A DNA stretch of 64,000 nt from Bacteroidales bacterium (GTDB taxonomy: Bacteria; Bacteroidota; Bacteroidia; Bacteroidales; CAIWKO01): NCBI GenBank assembly GCA_023228145.1, contig JALOBU010000007.1, positions 1 through 64,000 on the forward strand, given 5' to 3'. Both the position numbers and the translations under genes were made by a program. Below, piece by piece: positions 27,955-37,956 of this stretch. Below the pieces are notes generated by a model, which was given only the letters and a program-made list of their open reading frames with translations, did not search any database and was not told where the DNA came from. Position 1 is the first letter of the stretch; each line of letters begins with the position of its first letter.

Positions 27955-27972
27955 CTGATATAAACGACAAAA

Positions 27973-28905
27973 ATGAAAATTTCCGTCATTTTACCCGTTT
28001 TCAATGAAGGGGATAATATTATCCCTATGTATCATAAACTTAAGGAAGTTATTGCCCCTTCGGGATTAGAGCCTGAATTTGTTTTTATAAATGATGGAAG
28101 CACTGATGGCTCTTACTCAATAATAAAAAATTTGTCTCTGGAAAACAGAAATGTTAAATTTGTCAATTTTTCAAGAAATTTCGGACATCAGGCTGCGTTA
28201 ACCGCAGGGTTGGATTATGCCAGTGGCGATGCGGTAATAACTATGGATTGTGACTTTCAGGACCCGCCCGAGCTGATTCCGGAAATGATAAAAAAATGGC
28301 AGGAGGGCAATGAAGTTGTTTATACAAGAAGAAAACAAAGAAAAGACGGCTTCTTTAAAACTATTACTGCTAAATTATATTATAAAATTATTTACTGGTT
28401 TTCAGAATTCAAAATTCACGGAAATGTGGGTGATTTTCGCCTGCTCGGCAAAAAAGCGCTGGCAGAAATCAACAAAATGCGAGAAAAATCGAGATACCTG
28501 AGGGGGATGGTTCCCTGGATCGGATTTCAGTTTGCCATATTGGATTATGAACGCCCGTTAAGGATACACGGAAAAACCGGATATAAATTTTTACAAATGT
28601 TCAGGCTAGGCATGAACGGCTTGTTAAGTTTTTCTTTAGCCCCAATACGTTTTGGCCTGATTGCCGGGTTTTTTATCATTTTTTCAGGAATTGGATTTCT
28701 GATATACATGTTTTTTAATTATATGATTAACGACCAGTTTTATAAATTACTTGAGTGGATGGCTGTTGTTAATTATATTTTGATAGGTTTTCTTCTAATT
28801 ATGATTTGGATTATTGCCGAGTACATCGGAAAAATTTTTAATGAAACAAAAAACAGGCCTATTTACATTATTAACGATACAGGCAATATCGAAAATATCA
28901 AATGA
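27973..28905 (+). CDS. GT2 glycosyltransferase, DPM1/GtrB-like
   Basis: Family 2 glycosyltransferase of 310 residues, likely moving a sugar from a nucleotide to polyisoprenyl phosphate. Seen: ILPVFNEGDNI, NDGSTDGSYSI, the metal-binding DCDFQDPPE (DxD-like), GDFRLLGKKA and KSRYLRGM, then two membrane segments at about 227-254 and 264-290, as in GtrB/ArnC-like proteins. Its stop overlaps the next gene by 4 bp. A lipid-linked sugar would fit the lipid theme of the island that follows (inference). Confidence 0.9.
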   Translation: MKISVILPVFNEGDNIIPMYHKLKEVIAPSGLEPEFVFINDGSTDGSYSIIKNLSLENRNVKFVNFSRNFGHQAALTAGLDYASGDAVITMDCDFQDPPELIPEMIKKWQEGNEVVYTRRKQRKDGFFKTITAKLYYKIIYWFSEFKIHGNVGDFRLLGKKALAEINKMREKSRYLRGMVPWIGFQFAILDYERPLRIHGKTGYKFLQMFRLGMNGLLSFSLAPIRFGLIAGFFIIFSGIGFLIYMFFNYMINDQFYKLLEWMAVVNYILIGFLLIMIWIIAEYIGKIFNETKNRPIYIINDTGNIENIK

Positions 28906-30056
28906 AAATCCTGGTTCTCAATTATGAATATCCGCCCTTAGGCGGAGGAGCCGGGGTTATTACGCAACAAATTTCTGAAGGGCTGGCATATCTTGGCCAT
29001 AATATTACTGTTGTTACAACCTGGTTTGAAAAACTTCCTGAGAACGAAGAAAAAGACAACCTCAAAATCATCCGCCTGAAATCTGCCAGAAAATATACTT
29101 ATCGTTCCAATGTTTTTGAGATGCTTTCCTGGATAAAGCACAGTAAAAAATTCCTTGCTGCTTATTGCTGTGAAAACAAATTAGATGTCTGCCTTACAAA
29201 TTTCTCACTGCCCGGAGGAGAAGTGGGGTTTTTTCTTAAAAAAAGATTCGGCATCCCTTATACGGTAATTTCTCACGGACACGACATCCCCTGGTACTTT
29301 GCTAAAGAAATGTTTTTTTATCATTTGCTTACCTATTTTCGTATTAAGAAAATCTGCAAAGCATCGGCATTTAATTTTTTACTGAACGCCGACATGAAAA
29401 AAAATGCAGATAAATTTCTTGGTGAGAAAGACACAAGCAAAAACATTATAATACCAAACGGTTGTGATATGGATTTTTTCAAACCCGGGCAACATAAGAA
29501 ATCCGGCACATTTAAAATTTTATTTACCGGCAGGCTCGTTCAGCAAAAAGATCCGTTTACTTTTCTGGGTGCTTTGAAGCAACTGGCAGAAAAACAAGTG
29601 CGCTTTACGGCAATCATTGTGGGGGACGGTATATTAAGAAATGACATGGAGAAGTATGTTAAAAACAATTTTCTGACAAATAATGTTACATTTAAAGGAT
29701 GGATGACAAGAGAACAAATATTGGAAGAATACCAGTCTGCCAGTGTTTTTGTTCAGACATCAATTTATGAAGCCATGTCGGTGGCGCCTCTCGAAGCTAT
29801 GGCTTGTGGCACGTATGTTATTTGCACACCAGCCGGAGCAAACAGGGATATTATTTTTGAAAATGAAAACGGCGATACTTTCTCCACAGGCAATTCATCA
29901 GAACTCTCAGAAAAACTTTTTAACTTTTATAACACAAAGTATAAAAACGGGCTTGTTGTGAGCAGTGAACTAATTGATAAAATACGGACTTTATACTGTT
30001 GGCGTAATCGTATTATTTTAAAATATCAGGAGTACCTGGGAAAAAGCTGCCGGTAA
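28902..30056 (+). CDS. GT4 glycosyltransferase
   Basis: GT-B fold glycosyltransferase of 384 residues. Seen: the N-terminal NYEYPPLGGGAGVI glycine-rich loop, HGHDIPWY, IPNGCDMDFFKPG, FTGRLVQQKDP in the donor domain, and the EAMSVAPLEAMACG segment carrying the EX7E motif. Acceptor and sugar cannot be told from sequence. It is translationally coupled to the GT2 gene and convergent with the DXD glycosyltransferase, with only 2 bp between them. Confidence 0.92.
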   Translation: MKILVLNYEYPPLGGGAGVITQQISEGLAYLGHNITVVTTWFEKLPENEEKDNLKIIRLKSARKYTYRSNVFEMLSWIKHSKKFLAAYCCENKLDVCLTNFSLPGGEVGFFLKKRFGIPYTVISHGHDIPWYFAKEMFFYHLLTYFRIKKICKASAFNFLLNADMKKNADKFLGEKDTSKNIIIPNGCDMDFFKPGQHKKSGTFKILFTGRLVQQKDPFTFLGALKQLAEKQVRFTAIIVGDGILRNDMEKYVKNNFLTNNVTFKGWMTREQILEEYQSASVFVQTSIYEAMSVAPLEAMACGTYVICTPAGANRDIIFENENGDTFSTGNSSELSEKLFNFYNTKYKNGLVVSSELIDKIRTLYCWRNRIILKYQEYLGKSCR

Positions 30057-30058
30057 AA

Positions 30059-30931
30059 TTATGGTCTTTTTGTTTTTTCTTTTTTAAAAACCCTTACAAA
30101 TTTCCAGAAATATTTATTTATCAGGCCGGGTATTTGTTGCAAAGAAATTCTGATAATTACAACACGCAGTAGATTCTTAAATCGTTGTGTCCCGGGTGAA
30201 GGCAATAATAAGCCATATGTTTTGAGTAATTTGCCAATATATGACTTATAGGGGATTGCATTTTTATTGATACGGTTACGCCTCCACTCCTCATTTACCA
30301 GATGCAGTGCGTACCAGCTTTCCGGAACAGCATAATCCTTATACAACATCTTACGAATTATAAGCCAGCTGTCCTGGTTCGAAAAATCTTTGATGTAGTT
30401 ATTGAGCTGTAACTCATTTATAGTATCATTCAGGATTTTTATCGGCAGGTTCCAGTCGCGGTTATTTTCATCAACAAGATGTACAGCCCTATCAAAGCAC
30501 AGCTTCATCAGCTCGCTGCGGGGCGGGCATTTCATCATATTCCCGACCATGGCAAAATCGTGATGTGTTCTGAAAATATAAGGCTCATTAAAATCAAACG
30601 GCTTAAGGCACACCACATCCATATCCACCCACCATCCGCCGTATTCGTAAAGCAGTTTATACCTGAAAATATCGGAAAAGCCCGCATAGCTGCCTTTGCC
30701 GTGGCCAAACTGATTCGAATGCCTGTAACAAAAAACTTTTTCGCGGGGTATTATTTTGGAAGCATCCTTAACAACAAGCTTGTCGGGAAGTTGTGTTTCA
30801 ATTACATCATAAGCCCAGAGCCAGAACTCATGGTTATTACGAATAAATGATTTTATACACAACAATTCCATAGCCGAAAGCTTTTTGCCAATCCATAATC
30901 CGTGTATTATTTTGTTTTCCTGCGAAATCAT
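30059..30931 (-). CDS. DXD glycosyltransferase (capsular polysaccharide synthesis type)
   Basis: A 290-residue GT-A enzyme of the Gly_transf_sug/capsular-synthesis group (GT32-like). Seen: NKIIHGLWIGKKLS at the start, HGKGSYAGFSDIFRYKLLYEYGG split by the family core, and WWVDMDVV, the metal-binding DXD, near residue 103. It is a clear paralog of the gene at 47061-48068, sharing almost every motif over about 230 residues, but lacks that gene's tail repeats. It is the last gene of the minus-strand run starting at 39078. Confidence 0.87.
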   Translation of the reverse strand: MISQENKIIHGLWIGKKLSAMELLCIKSFIRNNHEFWLWAYDVIETQLPDKLVVKDASKIIPREKVFCYRHSNQFGHGKGSYAGFSDIFRYKLLYEYGGWWVDMDVVCLKPFDFNEPYIFRTHHDFAMVGNMMKCPPRSELMKLCFDRAVHLVDENNRDWNLPIKILNDTINELQLNNYIKDFSNQDSWLIIRKMLYKDYAVPESWYALHLVNEEWRRNRINKNAIPYKSYIGKLLKTYGLLLPSPGTQRFKNLLRVVIIRISLQQIPGLINKYFWKFVRVFKKEKTKRP

Positions 30932-30947
30932 TTCAGAAAAATTACAT

Positions 30948-32195
30948 TTAATTAAAATTTAGTGAATCTAAAATTCCCGCCTGTTTTAAATTCCATTCTA
31001 TGCCTTTTGCCATAAGGTTATATCCTTTGGAATTAAAGTGCCCGTCAGTTTCCCAGTATAAACCACTCCTGTTTCCCGGATTAATACCCGCAATATTATT
31101 ATTATAATCTCTCAAATCAAAGACAGGTATAATATTTTCTTTTTTTAGTTTTTTAATAATTGGGATATAAAAAGGATTCCCATCGTCAATAATTACAATT
31201 ACAAGTTTAATATTTTTCTTACGTGATAATTCATAATATTTATTTATACACTTAGAAATTTCTTTTTCGGCTTCTATGAGTATTTTCTGGTTTTCGCTTT
31301 GGGGTAACAAATTATTGTAATGTAAAATATTATTAATGGCATAGCGAAAAATATAGCTAACGGCGTACAATCTTTCCCACCATGGGGCTTTTCTGTATTT
31401 TATTCCCGAGCCGGTAAATCGCTCAAAGCCGCCTCTCATACGGTAAAATTCAAAATCAGAAGAGCCTAATGCAAGCAAAACCATATCGGGAGAATACTTT
31501 AACAGTTTTTTTTCGAGCAATTTGTATTCAAAAAACGGATCGGATGATGATATTCCGGCATTTAAAACAGTGATTTTTTTTGTAGTATTATTTTTCAGCT
31601 TTTCCTTCAGCAGTGCCGGCCATGTGGAATCATAAGGTGCGCCTATGCCTTCTGTGAAAGAATTTCCCAGGCAGATAATACGGTATTCATTTTCTTCCTT
31701 AGTAATAGGATGATTAATGTCACGGAATCCATCATTATTTGCTGTTACAGGGAAAAAAAATCCTTTCCCATTTGACATGTATGTTGAATTGGGCTTATTG
31801 CAATAAACATCCGGCTGTTCTTCATTTATGTAACTTTTAATTACATTATATCCCGAAACATAAAAGGAACCATTTTGTTCGTTATAACTTTTATTTAATC
31901 CTGCAATACGCAGGACTGTTTCGGCACAAAGCCAGATACATCCGAAAATAATCAATACTGTTTTTAATGTTTTATATTTCCCGGGCGACAGCCTGATTTT
32001 TTTTGCAATCAGTTTTAAAATGTACCACAGTAATGTGATAATAAATAAAATCATCAGCACTGCCGTTATAAACATCGCCATGGAATATCTTAACAGAAGG
32101 TACCCGAAAAAAATCGCCAGGGCGGTAATCACAGAAAACAGTATCGTTTTAAACCAAAAGTGCTGTTTGCCGGATTCTGAATTAAATAATTTCAC
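30948..32195 (-). CDS. Membrane-anchored SGNH/GDSL hydrolase A
   Basis: A 415-residue protein with three predicted membrane segments in the first ~105 residues and a C-terminal SGNH domain. Seen: block I LGNSFTEG with the catalytic serine, a GSSDF block in place of GxND, and block V DGHFNSKGY carrying the Asp-His pair. A conserved ending, GIEWNLKQAGILDSL, recurs in the two other SGNH proteins of the island. Such proteins can be esterases or O-acyltransferases acting on glycans or lipids; which one is unknown here. Confidence 0.85.
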   Translation of the reverse strand: MKLFNSESGKQHFWFKTILFSVITALAIFFGYLLLRYSMAMFITAVLMILFIITLLWYILKLIAKKIRLSPGKYKTLKTVLIIFGCIWLCAETVLRIAGLNKSYNEQNGSFYVSGYNVIKSYINEEQPDVYCNKPNSTYMSNGKGFFFPVTANNDGFRDINHPITKEENEYRIICLGNSFTEGIGAPYDSTWPALLKEKLKNNTTKKITVLNAGISSSDPFFEYKLLEKKLLKYSPDMVLLALGSSDFEFYRMRGGFERFTGSGIKYRKAPWWERLYAVSYIFRYAINNILHYNNLLPQSENQKILIEAEKEISKCINKYYELSRKKNIKLVIVIIDDGNPFYIPIIKKLKKENIIPVFDLRDYNNNIAGINPGNRSGLYWETDGHFNSKGYNLMAKGIEWNLKQAGILDSLNFN

Positions 32196-32262
32196 TTTAC
32201 TGCTCTCAGTTTGTGTTTTTTTTGGCTAATACGGCTTCTGATGGAATCTTTTTCATTGCTGT

Positions 32263-32412
32263 TTAAAACAAAGTGTAAACAAAAGGAGCTATGGCTGAAC
32301 CGCTTCCGAAAACAATAAGTACCCCTACCAGCAGCAATACTATGATAATTGGCAGCAACCACCATTTTTTCCGTACTTTCATAAAATTCCATAAATCCTT
32401 TAATGTTTCCAT
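32263..32412 (-). CDS. DUF5989 family small membrane protein
   Basis: A 49-residue protein read from the ATG at 32412. Seen: a short amphipathic start (LKDLWNFMKVRKKWWLLP), one membrane segment of about 18 residues, and the closing SGSAIAPFVYTLF. This whole pattern is the DUF5989 family, which often occurs beside SGNH hydrolases, SxtJ-type membrane proteins and carbamoyltransferases. Here it lies between two SGNH genes in the same direction. No carbamoyltransferase or SxtJ was seen. Function unknown. Confidence 0.78.
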   Translation of the reverse strand: METLKDLWNFMKVRKKWWLLPIIIVLLLVGVLIVFGSGSAIAPFVYTLF

Positions 32413-32454
32413 AATCATTCAGTGTTTATTTTTTATGTGGGATTATCCGGTTTT

Positions 32455-34221
32455 TCATTCTTTCATAAGTGAATCAATAATTCCCATTTCTTTCAATTTC
32501 CATTCAACACCTCGGGCAAACAATTCATATCCTTTTGCATTGTGGTGGCCGTCTTCGGTCCAGTAATATTCTGAACTGTTTGATGGCCCTATTCCTTCGT
32601 ACACAATAAAGTAGTCCATCATGTTCAAAACCCCGTCAGGAATTTTATTGTGGAGCTTCTCACAAACATCTTCCAGTGCCATCATTTTTGAATTTATTTC
32701 GCCCTTTAAAGGATGAAAGGCCACGATAAAAATAAAATCATTCTTTTTTGCCAGCTCATTAAAAAGCACTACCGCTTCCATGATTTTCTCTTTATCGGCT
32801 TCATAGTTCTCTTTGGTTTTACTGCACAGTAATGCATCATACCCCAAGGCTGCAAACAAAAGCCTTGAAATACGCAGGGAAGCATAGACGGGTTCCCACC
32901 AGGGCGCTTTATTGAACACAACAGTGCCGTCAGGCCTGAAACGATCTATGCCGCCCCGGATATGAATATCCGTTATATCAGATATATTTACGGGCAGGAT
33001 AACCATATCGGGTTTATACTTCATCAGTTTTTCCTTTACTAAAATGTATGAATAAAAGGGGTCGCTTCCACAAACGCCGGCATTCATGAAGGTAAGTTGT
33101 TTTCTTATCGGGTATTTCATAAGCCCTCTTTCAAGAAATTTCAGCCAGGTAGAATCGGCATGTGCACCGTCCCCCTCTGTAAATGAATCACCCACACCGA
33201 TGATGCGGAATTCATTTTCAGATTTTATGATACTGTGCTCCCTGTCGGATAATTTTTCCGTGTTTATCATCCGCATATAGCAGTATTCGGCGTTCACCAG
33301 CTTATGATTGCTGTCCCATGTGTGAAAATATTTTTTGTTTTTGGTATTGTATGGGGAATAATAATAGCCGGGAAACCCATGTTCAAGCCTCGTGCTTTTG
33401 TACCCGGTGATTATAAACAAGACTTCTGTCAATAAAAGCAGCAAGGCGATGCTTGTTATGCTCAACCTTATCTCCTTCAGATGTTTCTGAGAGCGGGCTA
33501 AACGCTTAATGAACATTATCAGTATATAAACCAGCAGCATAAACAGGATAATCATAAACAAACCCGAAGTGTTTAAGTAAAAGCCTGTATATACGTAGAA
33601 GAAAATATGAATCAGCAGCACAAAAACAAATAAATACCAGAGCACTTGGTAAAAACGTCTTACCGGCATGTACTTCAGGAAAATAAACATGGAAGCTACA
33701 TAAATAAAAAGCATTATTAATATAGCAATGAATCCCAAGTGGGCTTCTTTCCATGATAACATATTCCATACAATTGCCCAAAAAGAAGTCCTGGGTTTTA
33801 ATTTTAAGGAAATATCGGCTTCGGTATCAGAATTTAAATGAAGGTTTTCAGCCGTGGTTTCTCTGCTACCATACAAAACTTTTACTTTCTTTATCAGAAT
33901 TTCCGTGCCGGAATAAATCATAAGTTTCGAAAAATTCCTGTTGCCTTTGTATTCCCATACAGAATTTCCCGGCAGTTTATCCAAAACCAGTATTGTTTCC
34001 CGGGGTGAGTACCCAAATACTTTGATGTTGGCAGCCTGTGTTTCGGTCATTCCGTCCATGATTACATCAAATTTGCCGGATAGTAGGACCTTTGATAAAT
34101 AGCATTTATAAGCAACGGCAGCCGATGCCGAAATTATCATCAAAATGATAAATGCTGTAATAACAACACGCCACTTATGTTTATGCTTAAACAATATTGA
34201 AGTTTTTAAATTTTTCGACAA
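32455..34221 (-). CDS. Large membrane SGNH hydrolase B
   Basis: A 588-residue protein. Seen: a membrane segment near residues 18-38, an extracytoplasmic beta-rich domain to about 150, four more membrane segments between about 165 and 275, then an SGNH domain with GVGDSFTEGDG (block I), and EDGHHNAKGY (block V Asp-His). The ending GVEWKLKEMGIIDSL matches the other two SGNH proteins. The start overlaps the idi end by 35 bp. Role as esterase or acyltransferase is open. Confidence 0.83.
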   Translation of the reverse strand: MSKNLKTSILFKHKHKWRVVITAFIILMIISASAAVAYKCYLSKVLLSGKFDVIMDGMTETQAANIKVFGYSPRETILVLDKLPGNSVWEYKGNRNFSKLMIYSGTEILIKKVKVLYGSRETTAENLHLNSDTEADISLKLKPRTSFWAIVWNMLSWKEAHLGFIAILIMLFIYVASMFIFLKYMPVRRFYQVLWYLFVFVLLIHIFFYVYTGFYLNTSGLFMIILFMLLVYILIMFIKRLARSQKHLKEIRLSITSIALLLLLTEVLFIITGYKSTRLEHGFPGYYYSPYNTKNKKYFHTWDSNHKLVNAEYCYMRMINTEKLSDREHSIIKSENEFRIIGVGDSFTEGDGAHADSTWLKFLERGLMKYPIRKQLTFMNAGVCGSDPFYSYILVKEKLMKYKPDMVILPVNISDITDIHIRGGIDRFRPDGTVVFNKAPWWEPVYASLRISRLLFAALGYDALLCSKTKENYEADKEKIMEAVVLFNELAKKNDFIFIVAFHPLKGEINSKMMALEDVCEKLHNKIPDGVLNMMDYFIVYEGIGPSNSSEYYWTEDGHHNAKGYELFARGVEWKLKEMGIIDSLMKE

Positions 34222-34711
34222 ATTCTCTCATGGCAAATTTAAACCAGTACGTATAAGTATCCGGCTGCTTTTTCATATCCTTTAACAGCGCCCTTATCTG
34301 AATATATTTCCATTCGTGCACTTCCTCTTTGTCCGGATGCGGTACTTCATCGGAAAAACCCAAATAGGCGTATACAATTTCGTTTTCAGTTAGTTCATTA
34401 TCCAGTTTCACGGTGTACCTGTAGTTGAAAATCCATCGCAGTTGAGATGTAATCCCCATTTCTTCTTTCAATCTTTTCTCCGCTTGCTCACCTTCATTTT
34501 TTTCAGAGACAAAATGACTACAGCATGTGTTCGACCACAGACCAGCGGAATGATATTTGTTCAATGCCCTTTGCTGTATAAGCAATTCATTTTTTGAATT
34601 CATAATAAAAACTGAAAATGCACGATGCAACAAGCCTGTTTTATGCACGGTCATTTTATCCTTAAAACCAATTATCTTGTCTTTTTCATCAATTACAATA
34701 ATATTCAGCAT
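34187..34711 (-). CDS. idi: Isopentenyl-diphosphate isomerase, type I
   Basis: Nudix-fold enzyme interconverting isopentenyl and dimethylallyl diphosphate. Seen: LLHRAFSVFI, SAGLWSNTCCSH with the catalytic cysteine at residue 64 and a metal-binding histidine at 66, AEKRLKEEMGI (Nudix-like helix), and ENEIVYAYLG with the catalytic glutamate. It has 174 residues, standard size. It sits between a B12-type radical-SAM gene and an SGNH gene that it overlaps, so an isoprenoid supply role for this cluster is likely (inference). Confidence 0.93.
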   Translation of the reverse strand: MLNIIVIDEKDKIIGFKDKMTVHKTGLLHRAFSVFIMNSKNELLIQQRALNKYHSAGLWSNTCCSHFVSEKNEGEQAEKRLKEEMGITSQLRWIFNYRYTVKLDNELTENEIVYAYLGFSDEVPHPDKEEVHEWKYIQIRALLKDMKKQPDTYTYWFKFAMREFVEKFKNFNIV

Positions 34712-34767
34712 CTGATCTTTTTTATTATATAATTAATAAATCACAGAAAAAAACAACATAGCGCTTA

Positions 34768-36630
34768 CTAATATCTATGCATGTCAATACCTTGTTTTAA
34801 ATAAGTTTTTTCTATCTCTTCTATTATCTTTTTATTCGATTTGTTTTTTAGTTCCCTTATGATAATTTTTGCGGGAATGCCCTCGATTTCTTTATATAAC
34901 AGGGCCAATAACTCTTTATTATTAAAATGATCAAGAATTTTATTTAAATTAATTATTAAATTCTCATTTGTTTGTTTTCTCACAATTTGTTCCGCTGTTT
35001 CGGGGTTAATTCTTTTATTAATTTCGAATAAAATTATTGTTTTTATCTCTTCAGAATCATCATGTCTTGTTTTACCTGTGTTTTTAATGAAGATGGCTTT
35101 GGCGGAATTATATACAGATATTACAGCTAATATGAAAAACACATGGGAGACCCATGCAAAAAATATAAAATAAGAAAAATAATGAAAAAGGAGAGATAAA
35201 AAAGAGTTCTTTTTTAACAACCTGTATGCAAGATGAAATAAATTAATGATTTTTGAATTGTACAACTGTCTTGTGAAATACATCCGGAGTTGTCTTATTT
35301 GATATGTATTTCTGTTATTTATAGTTCGCCATGTACTGGAATCATGCGAACTGATGTTGTATTTTTCATAATGCTTGTTTAAATCCGAATTAATCGGGAT
35401 ATTACAAGCAGCAACAGATGAGGCAATGCCATATCTCAAAAATCTTTTAACAAAGAATAATGTTTCAATGAAATTCAGGGTGTTTTCGCCAGGAAACCCG
35501 ACAATCAGGTTGAAATTAAAACTAATATTAGCCTTGGCAGTATCCATCAGCACCCTTGCAGCTAATTTTCGTTCATAGCCCTTATTCATAAGCCTGAGTA
35601 CCCGGTTGCTGGCGCTCTCAAGCCCATAATGCAGGTAATTGCAGCCCGCCTCCTTCATTTTTTTCAACAATTCAGGCGTCAGTTCTTTTCTTATAGCCAA
35701 CTGAGAATCCCATGTAATATGTATTTGTTCCTGTATGAGCAGGTCACAAAATTTCTTTACCCCCTGAATATTGCCACCCATATTCGAGCATGTCAGCCAA
35801 AAGGTTTTTATCCGCGGATTTTTTTCCAGTTGATATTTGATTTCATCTGCTACTTTTACAGGATCCCTGAACTGGTATTTATTCCAGCAGGTCCATTCAT
35901 TACAGAAAGAACAACGGTTTACGCAACCCCTGCTGATCATTACCGGCAAATGTTCCCAAGAATAATTATCCTGTTTAAAAAAACTCAGATCAGCAAAAGG
36001 AATATTATCAATGTCTGAGGTGGGAACATCATTTTTATAGTTTTCGGTTTCATCCATCATTAACCGGAACCAATATCCCCTGGTATTCTTGAATTTACCA
36101 TTATTTTCATAATATGTAAGCAATGCAGGCAAGTCACTTTCGCCGTCGCCAGAACATACCACATCAATTTCGGGTTTAATTTGCCTTATACGGTTAAGGT
36201 TTTCATAACTGACGAAACAATAAGGCCCTCCCCAGAAAACGACTTTTTCAGGTACTTTACCCTTAATAATCCTGGTTAATTCATAACTAAACAAATTGCT
36301 TGTAGCATGAACGGAAAAACAAATCACACAAGGATTAAAGCTTAAAATCTCGTCAATAGCTTCGTATATTATTTTCTCAAAGGCCTCAAAAAGTTCATTA
36401 ATAAAATCAGTGTTTGTAAAATCATTTTCAATTTTATAATTTGTCCATGATTCTGGATTAATATGTGTTTTATTATTTTTTGAGTTTTTTATCGCTAAAT
36501 AAATATCTGTATTAAGGTCAAAACACCTTACTTCATGCCCGTCTCTCTTTAGCGCGCTGCCTAAGAGTGATAGCGCATAAGGAGGAGCTGTTGTTACCCA
36601 TGCCGGACATTGTATCAATGCGACTTTCAT
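34768..36630 (-). CDS. B12-binding radical-SAM protein with helical tail
   Basis: A 620-residue protein. Seen: an N-terminal cobalamin-binding-like domain (APPYALSLLGSALKRDGHEV; WGGPYCF; VVCSGDGESDLPAL) without the DxHxxG motif, the radical-SAM motif C236-x3-C240-x2-C243, and HYGLESASNRVL and GFPGENTLNF later in the barrel. One or two hydrophobic stretches lie at about 470-525. The last ~85 residues are charged and helical and resemble the tails of the twitch radical-SAM proteins (GIPAKIIIRELKNKS). The substrate is unknown. It directly precedes idi. Confidence 0.88.
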   Translation of the reverse strand: MKVALIQCPAWVTTAPPYALSLLGSALKRDGHEVRCFDLNTDIYLAIKNSKNNKTHINPESWTNYKIENDFTNTDFINELFEAFEKIIYEAIDEILSFNPCVICFSVHATSNLFSYELTRIIKGKVPEKVVFWGGPYCFVSYENLNRIRQIKPEIDVVCSGDGESDLPALLTYYENNGKFKNTRGYWFRLMMDETENYKNDVPTSDIDNIPFADLSFFKQDNYSWEHLPVMISRGCVNRCSFCNEWTCWNKYQFRDPVKVADEIKYQLEKNPRIKTFWLTCSNMGGNIQGVKKFCDLLIQEQIHITWDSQLAIRKELTPELLKKMKEAGCNYLHYGLESASNRVLRLMNKGYERKLAARVLMDTAKANISFNFNLIVGFPGENTLNFIETLFFVKRFLRYGIASSVAACNIPINSDLNKHYEKYNISSHDSSTWRTINNRNTYQIRQLRMYFTRQLYNSKIINLFHLAYRLLKKNSFLSLLFHYFSYFIFFAWVSHVFFILAVISVYNSAKAIFIKNTGKTRHDDSEEIKTIILFEINKRINPETAEQIVRKQTNENLIINLNKILDHFNNKELLALLYKEIEGIPAKIIIRELKNKSNKKIIEEIEKTYLKQGIDMHRY

Positions 36631-36706
36631 ATAGCAGTAAAATAAAAACTCATAAAATTGATGTCATAAATAATTTCAATGTAATGATACTGTTTCTATA
36701 ATAGCT

Positions 36707-37846
36707 TCATGCGGATAAAAAAGAAAAGTGCCTTCTAATATTCAGCTTGATATTTTTTCGTTTTTCTTTTAAAGCATATTTAAGTTTCAACGATCTCTTT
36801 GTATACAATTTTTCTATCTGCAAAAGCAAAGCATTATAATTTCTGAGATTTTCTTTTTCTATTTCTGAATTTTCTGGCAAGTAAATACTGGTAAGTACTT
36901 TATGTATAATTTTTAATTCTCTGTTTGGCATACCAAATAAAGAGGCCTTTTGTGGGTAATAAACCGTATGAAAAAACAGCTTGACATTATTCGTATTTGA
37001 AAAATTAACCAAGTCAGGCAAGGTTTTCCAGTTCTGCTGCATCGGGCAAGCAGTAATAGTCAGTTCGGTATTATTTCTGTTACAATAATCAATGAAATAA
37101 TGGATATTTTTCATTGTTTTCTCAAAATTCGCATTGATTCTTATTTTTTCGTATTTCTCTTTATCAACTGTATCTAAAGAAATATTGAATAAAAATCTTC
37201 CTTTCTCAATTAATGATTCTATTTCATCATTAAGTATAGTGGCATTGGTCTGAACGATCAGAAGGCATTTAGGATTAACCTCGATAATTTTTTTCCATAT
37301 TTTATAAAAGACAGGGATCATGAATGGTTCTCCTCCAACAAAATGAGCCTGTTTCAAATGAGGAATATAATCTTCAAGTTGTTTTATAAAGTCATCATCA
37401 TATGGGTTAGATAACGGCGGAAGTTTCAAGGAAGCTGTTCTTAGCATTGAAGAAGATTCCCCGTCACACATAAAGCACTCTAGGTTGCAGGTATTGGCCA
37501 GCTGGAATTCTATTTTAGTCGGGTATGTTTCATGCTGTGGAAAAAAACCATAATACCATGCTTTCATACTTTCCGGGCTGCCTTTCTTCAGGTAATACCT
37601 GCACGTGGCACAACCTTTATGCAATTTTTTACGTTTCATCAATGTTCGGAAACGCCTTATCTTGTTACCAAACCAGATATCATTCAGAGAATCTTTAGGA
37701 TATTTGCCGTAGTAATATTTTCTATTTTCGCAACAAGGAAAAGCCTGTCCATAAAAATCAAAATAAACGCTCCGGTAGGGAGCATAGCAATATATATTAT
37801 CTGTAATTTTATGATTATTTTTATTCTGTTCTTTTTTCATTTTCAA
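36707..37846 (-). CDS. N-terminal twitch radical-SAM protein 1
   Basis: A 379-residue member of the group with an auxiliary-cluster twitch/SPASM domain before the radical-SAM domain. Seen: cysteines C20, C38 (doublet with 39), C79 and C82 of the twitch part, with WFGNKIRRFR between, then C120-x3-C124-x2-C127, VGGEPFMIP, VQTNAT and CPMQQNW. It is most similar to the next gene upstream (37957-39078) and lacks the ~85-residue tail of the longer paralogs. No YNxxR motif precedes C20. Substrate unknown. Confidence 0.87.
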   Translation of the reverse strand: MKMKKEQNKNNHKITDNIYCYAPYRSVYFDFYGQAFPCCENRKYYYGKYPKDSLNDIWFGNKIRRFRTLMKRKKLHKGCATCRYYLKKGSPESMKAWYYGFFPQHETYPTKIEFQLANTCNLECFMCDGESSSMLRTASLKLPPLSNPYDDDFIKQLEDYIPHLKQAHFVGGEPFMIPVFYKIWKKIIEVNPKCLLIVQTNATILNDEIESLIEKGRFLFNISLDTVDKEKYEKIRINANFEKTMKNIHYFIDYCNRNNTELTITACPMQQNWKTLPDLVNFSNTNNVKLFFHTVYYPQKASLFGMPNRELKIIHKVLTSIYLPENSEIEKENLRNYNALLLQIEKLYTKRSLKLKYALKEKRKNIKLNIRRHFSFLSA

Positions 37847-37956
37847 AAAGGAGACAAATGTGTTCTCTTTATCACAGGCTGTTCATTTTCATAAATTAAA
37901 TGTAAAATAACTCAAAATTTCTGTTATGATTAGTGCCTGTATGATATGTATGCTTT

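Noticed and set aside
32192..32392. Minus-strand 66-codon frame near the DUF5989 gene
   Set aside because: It is an off-frame reading of the DUF5989 region; the 49-codon frame has the conserved family pattern.
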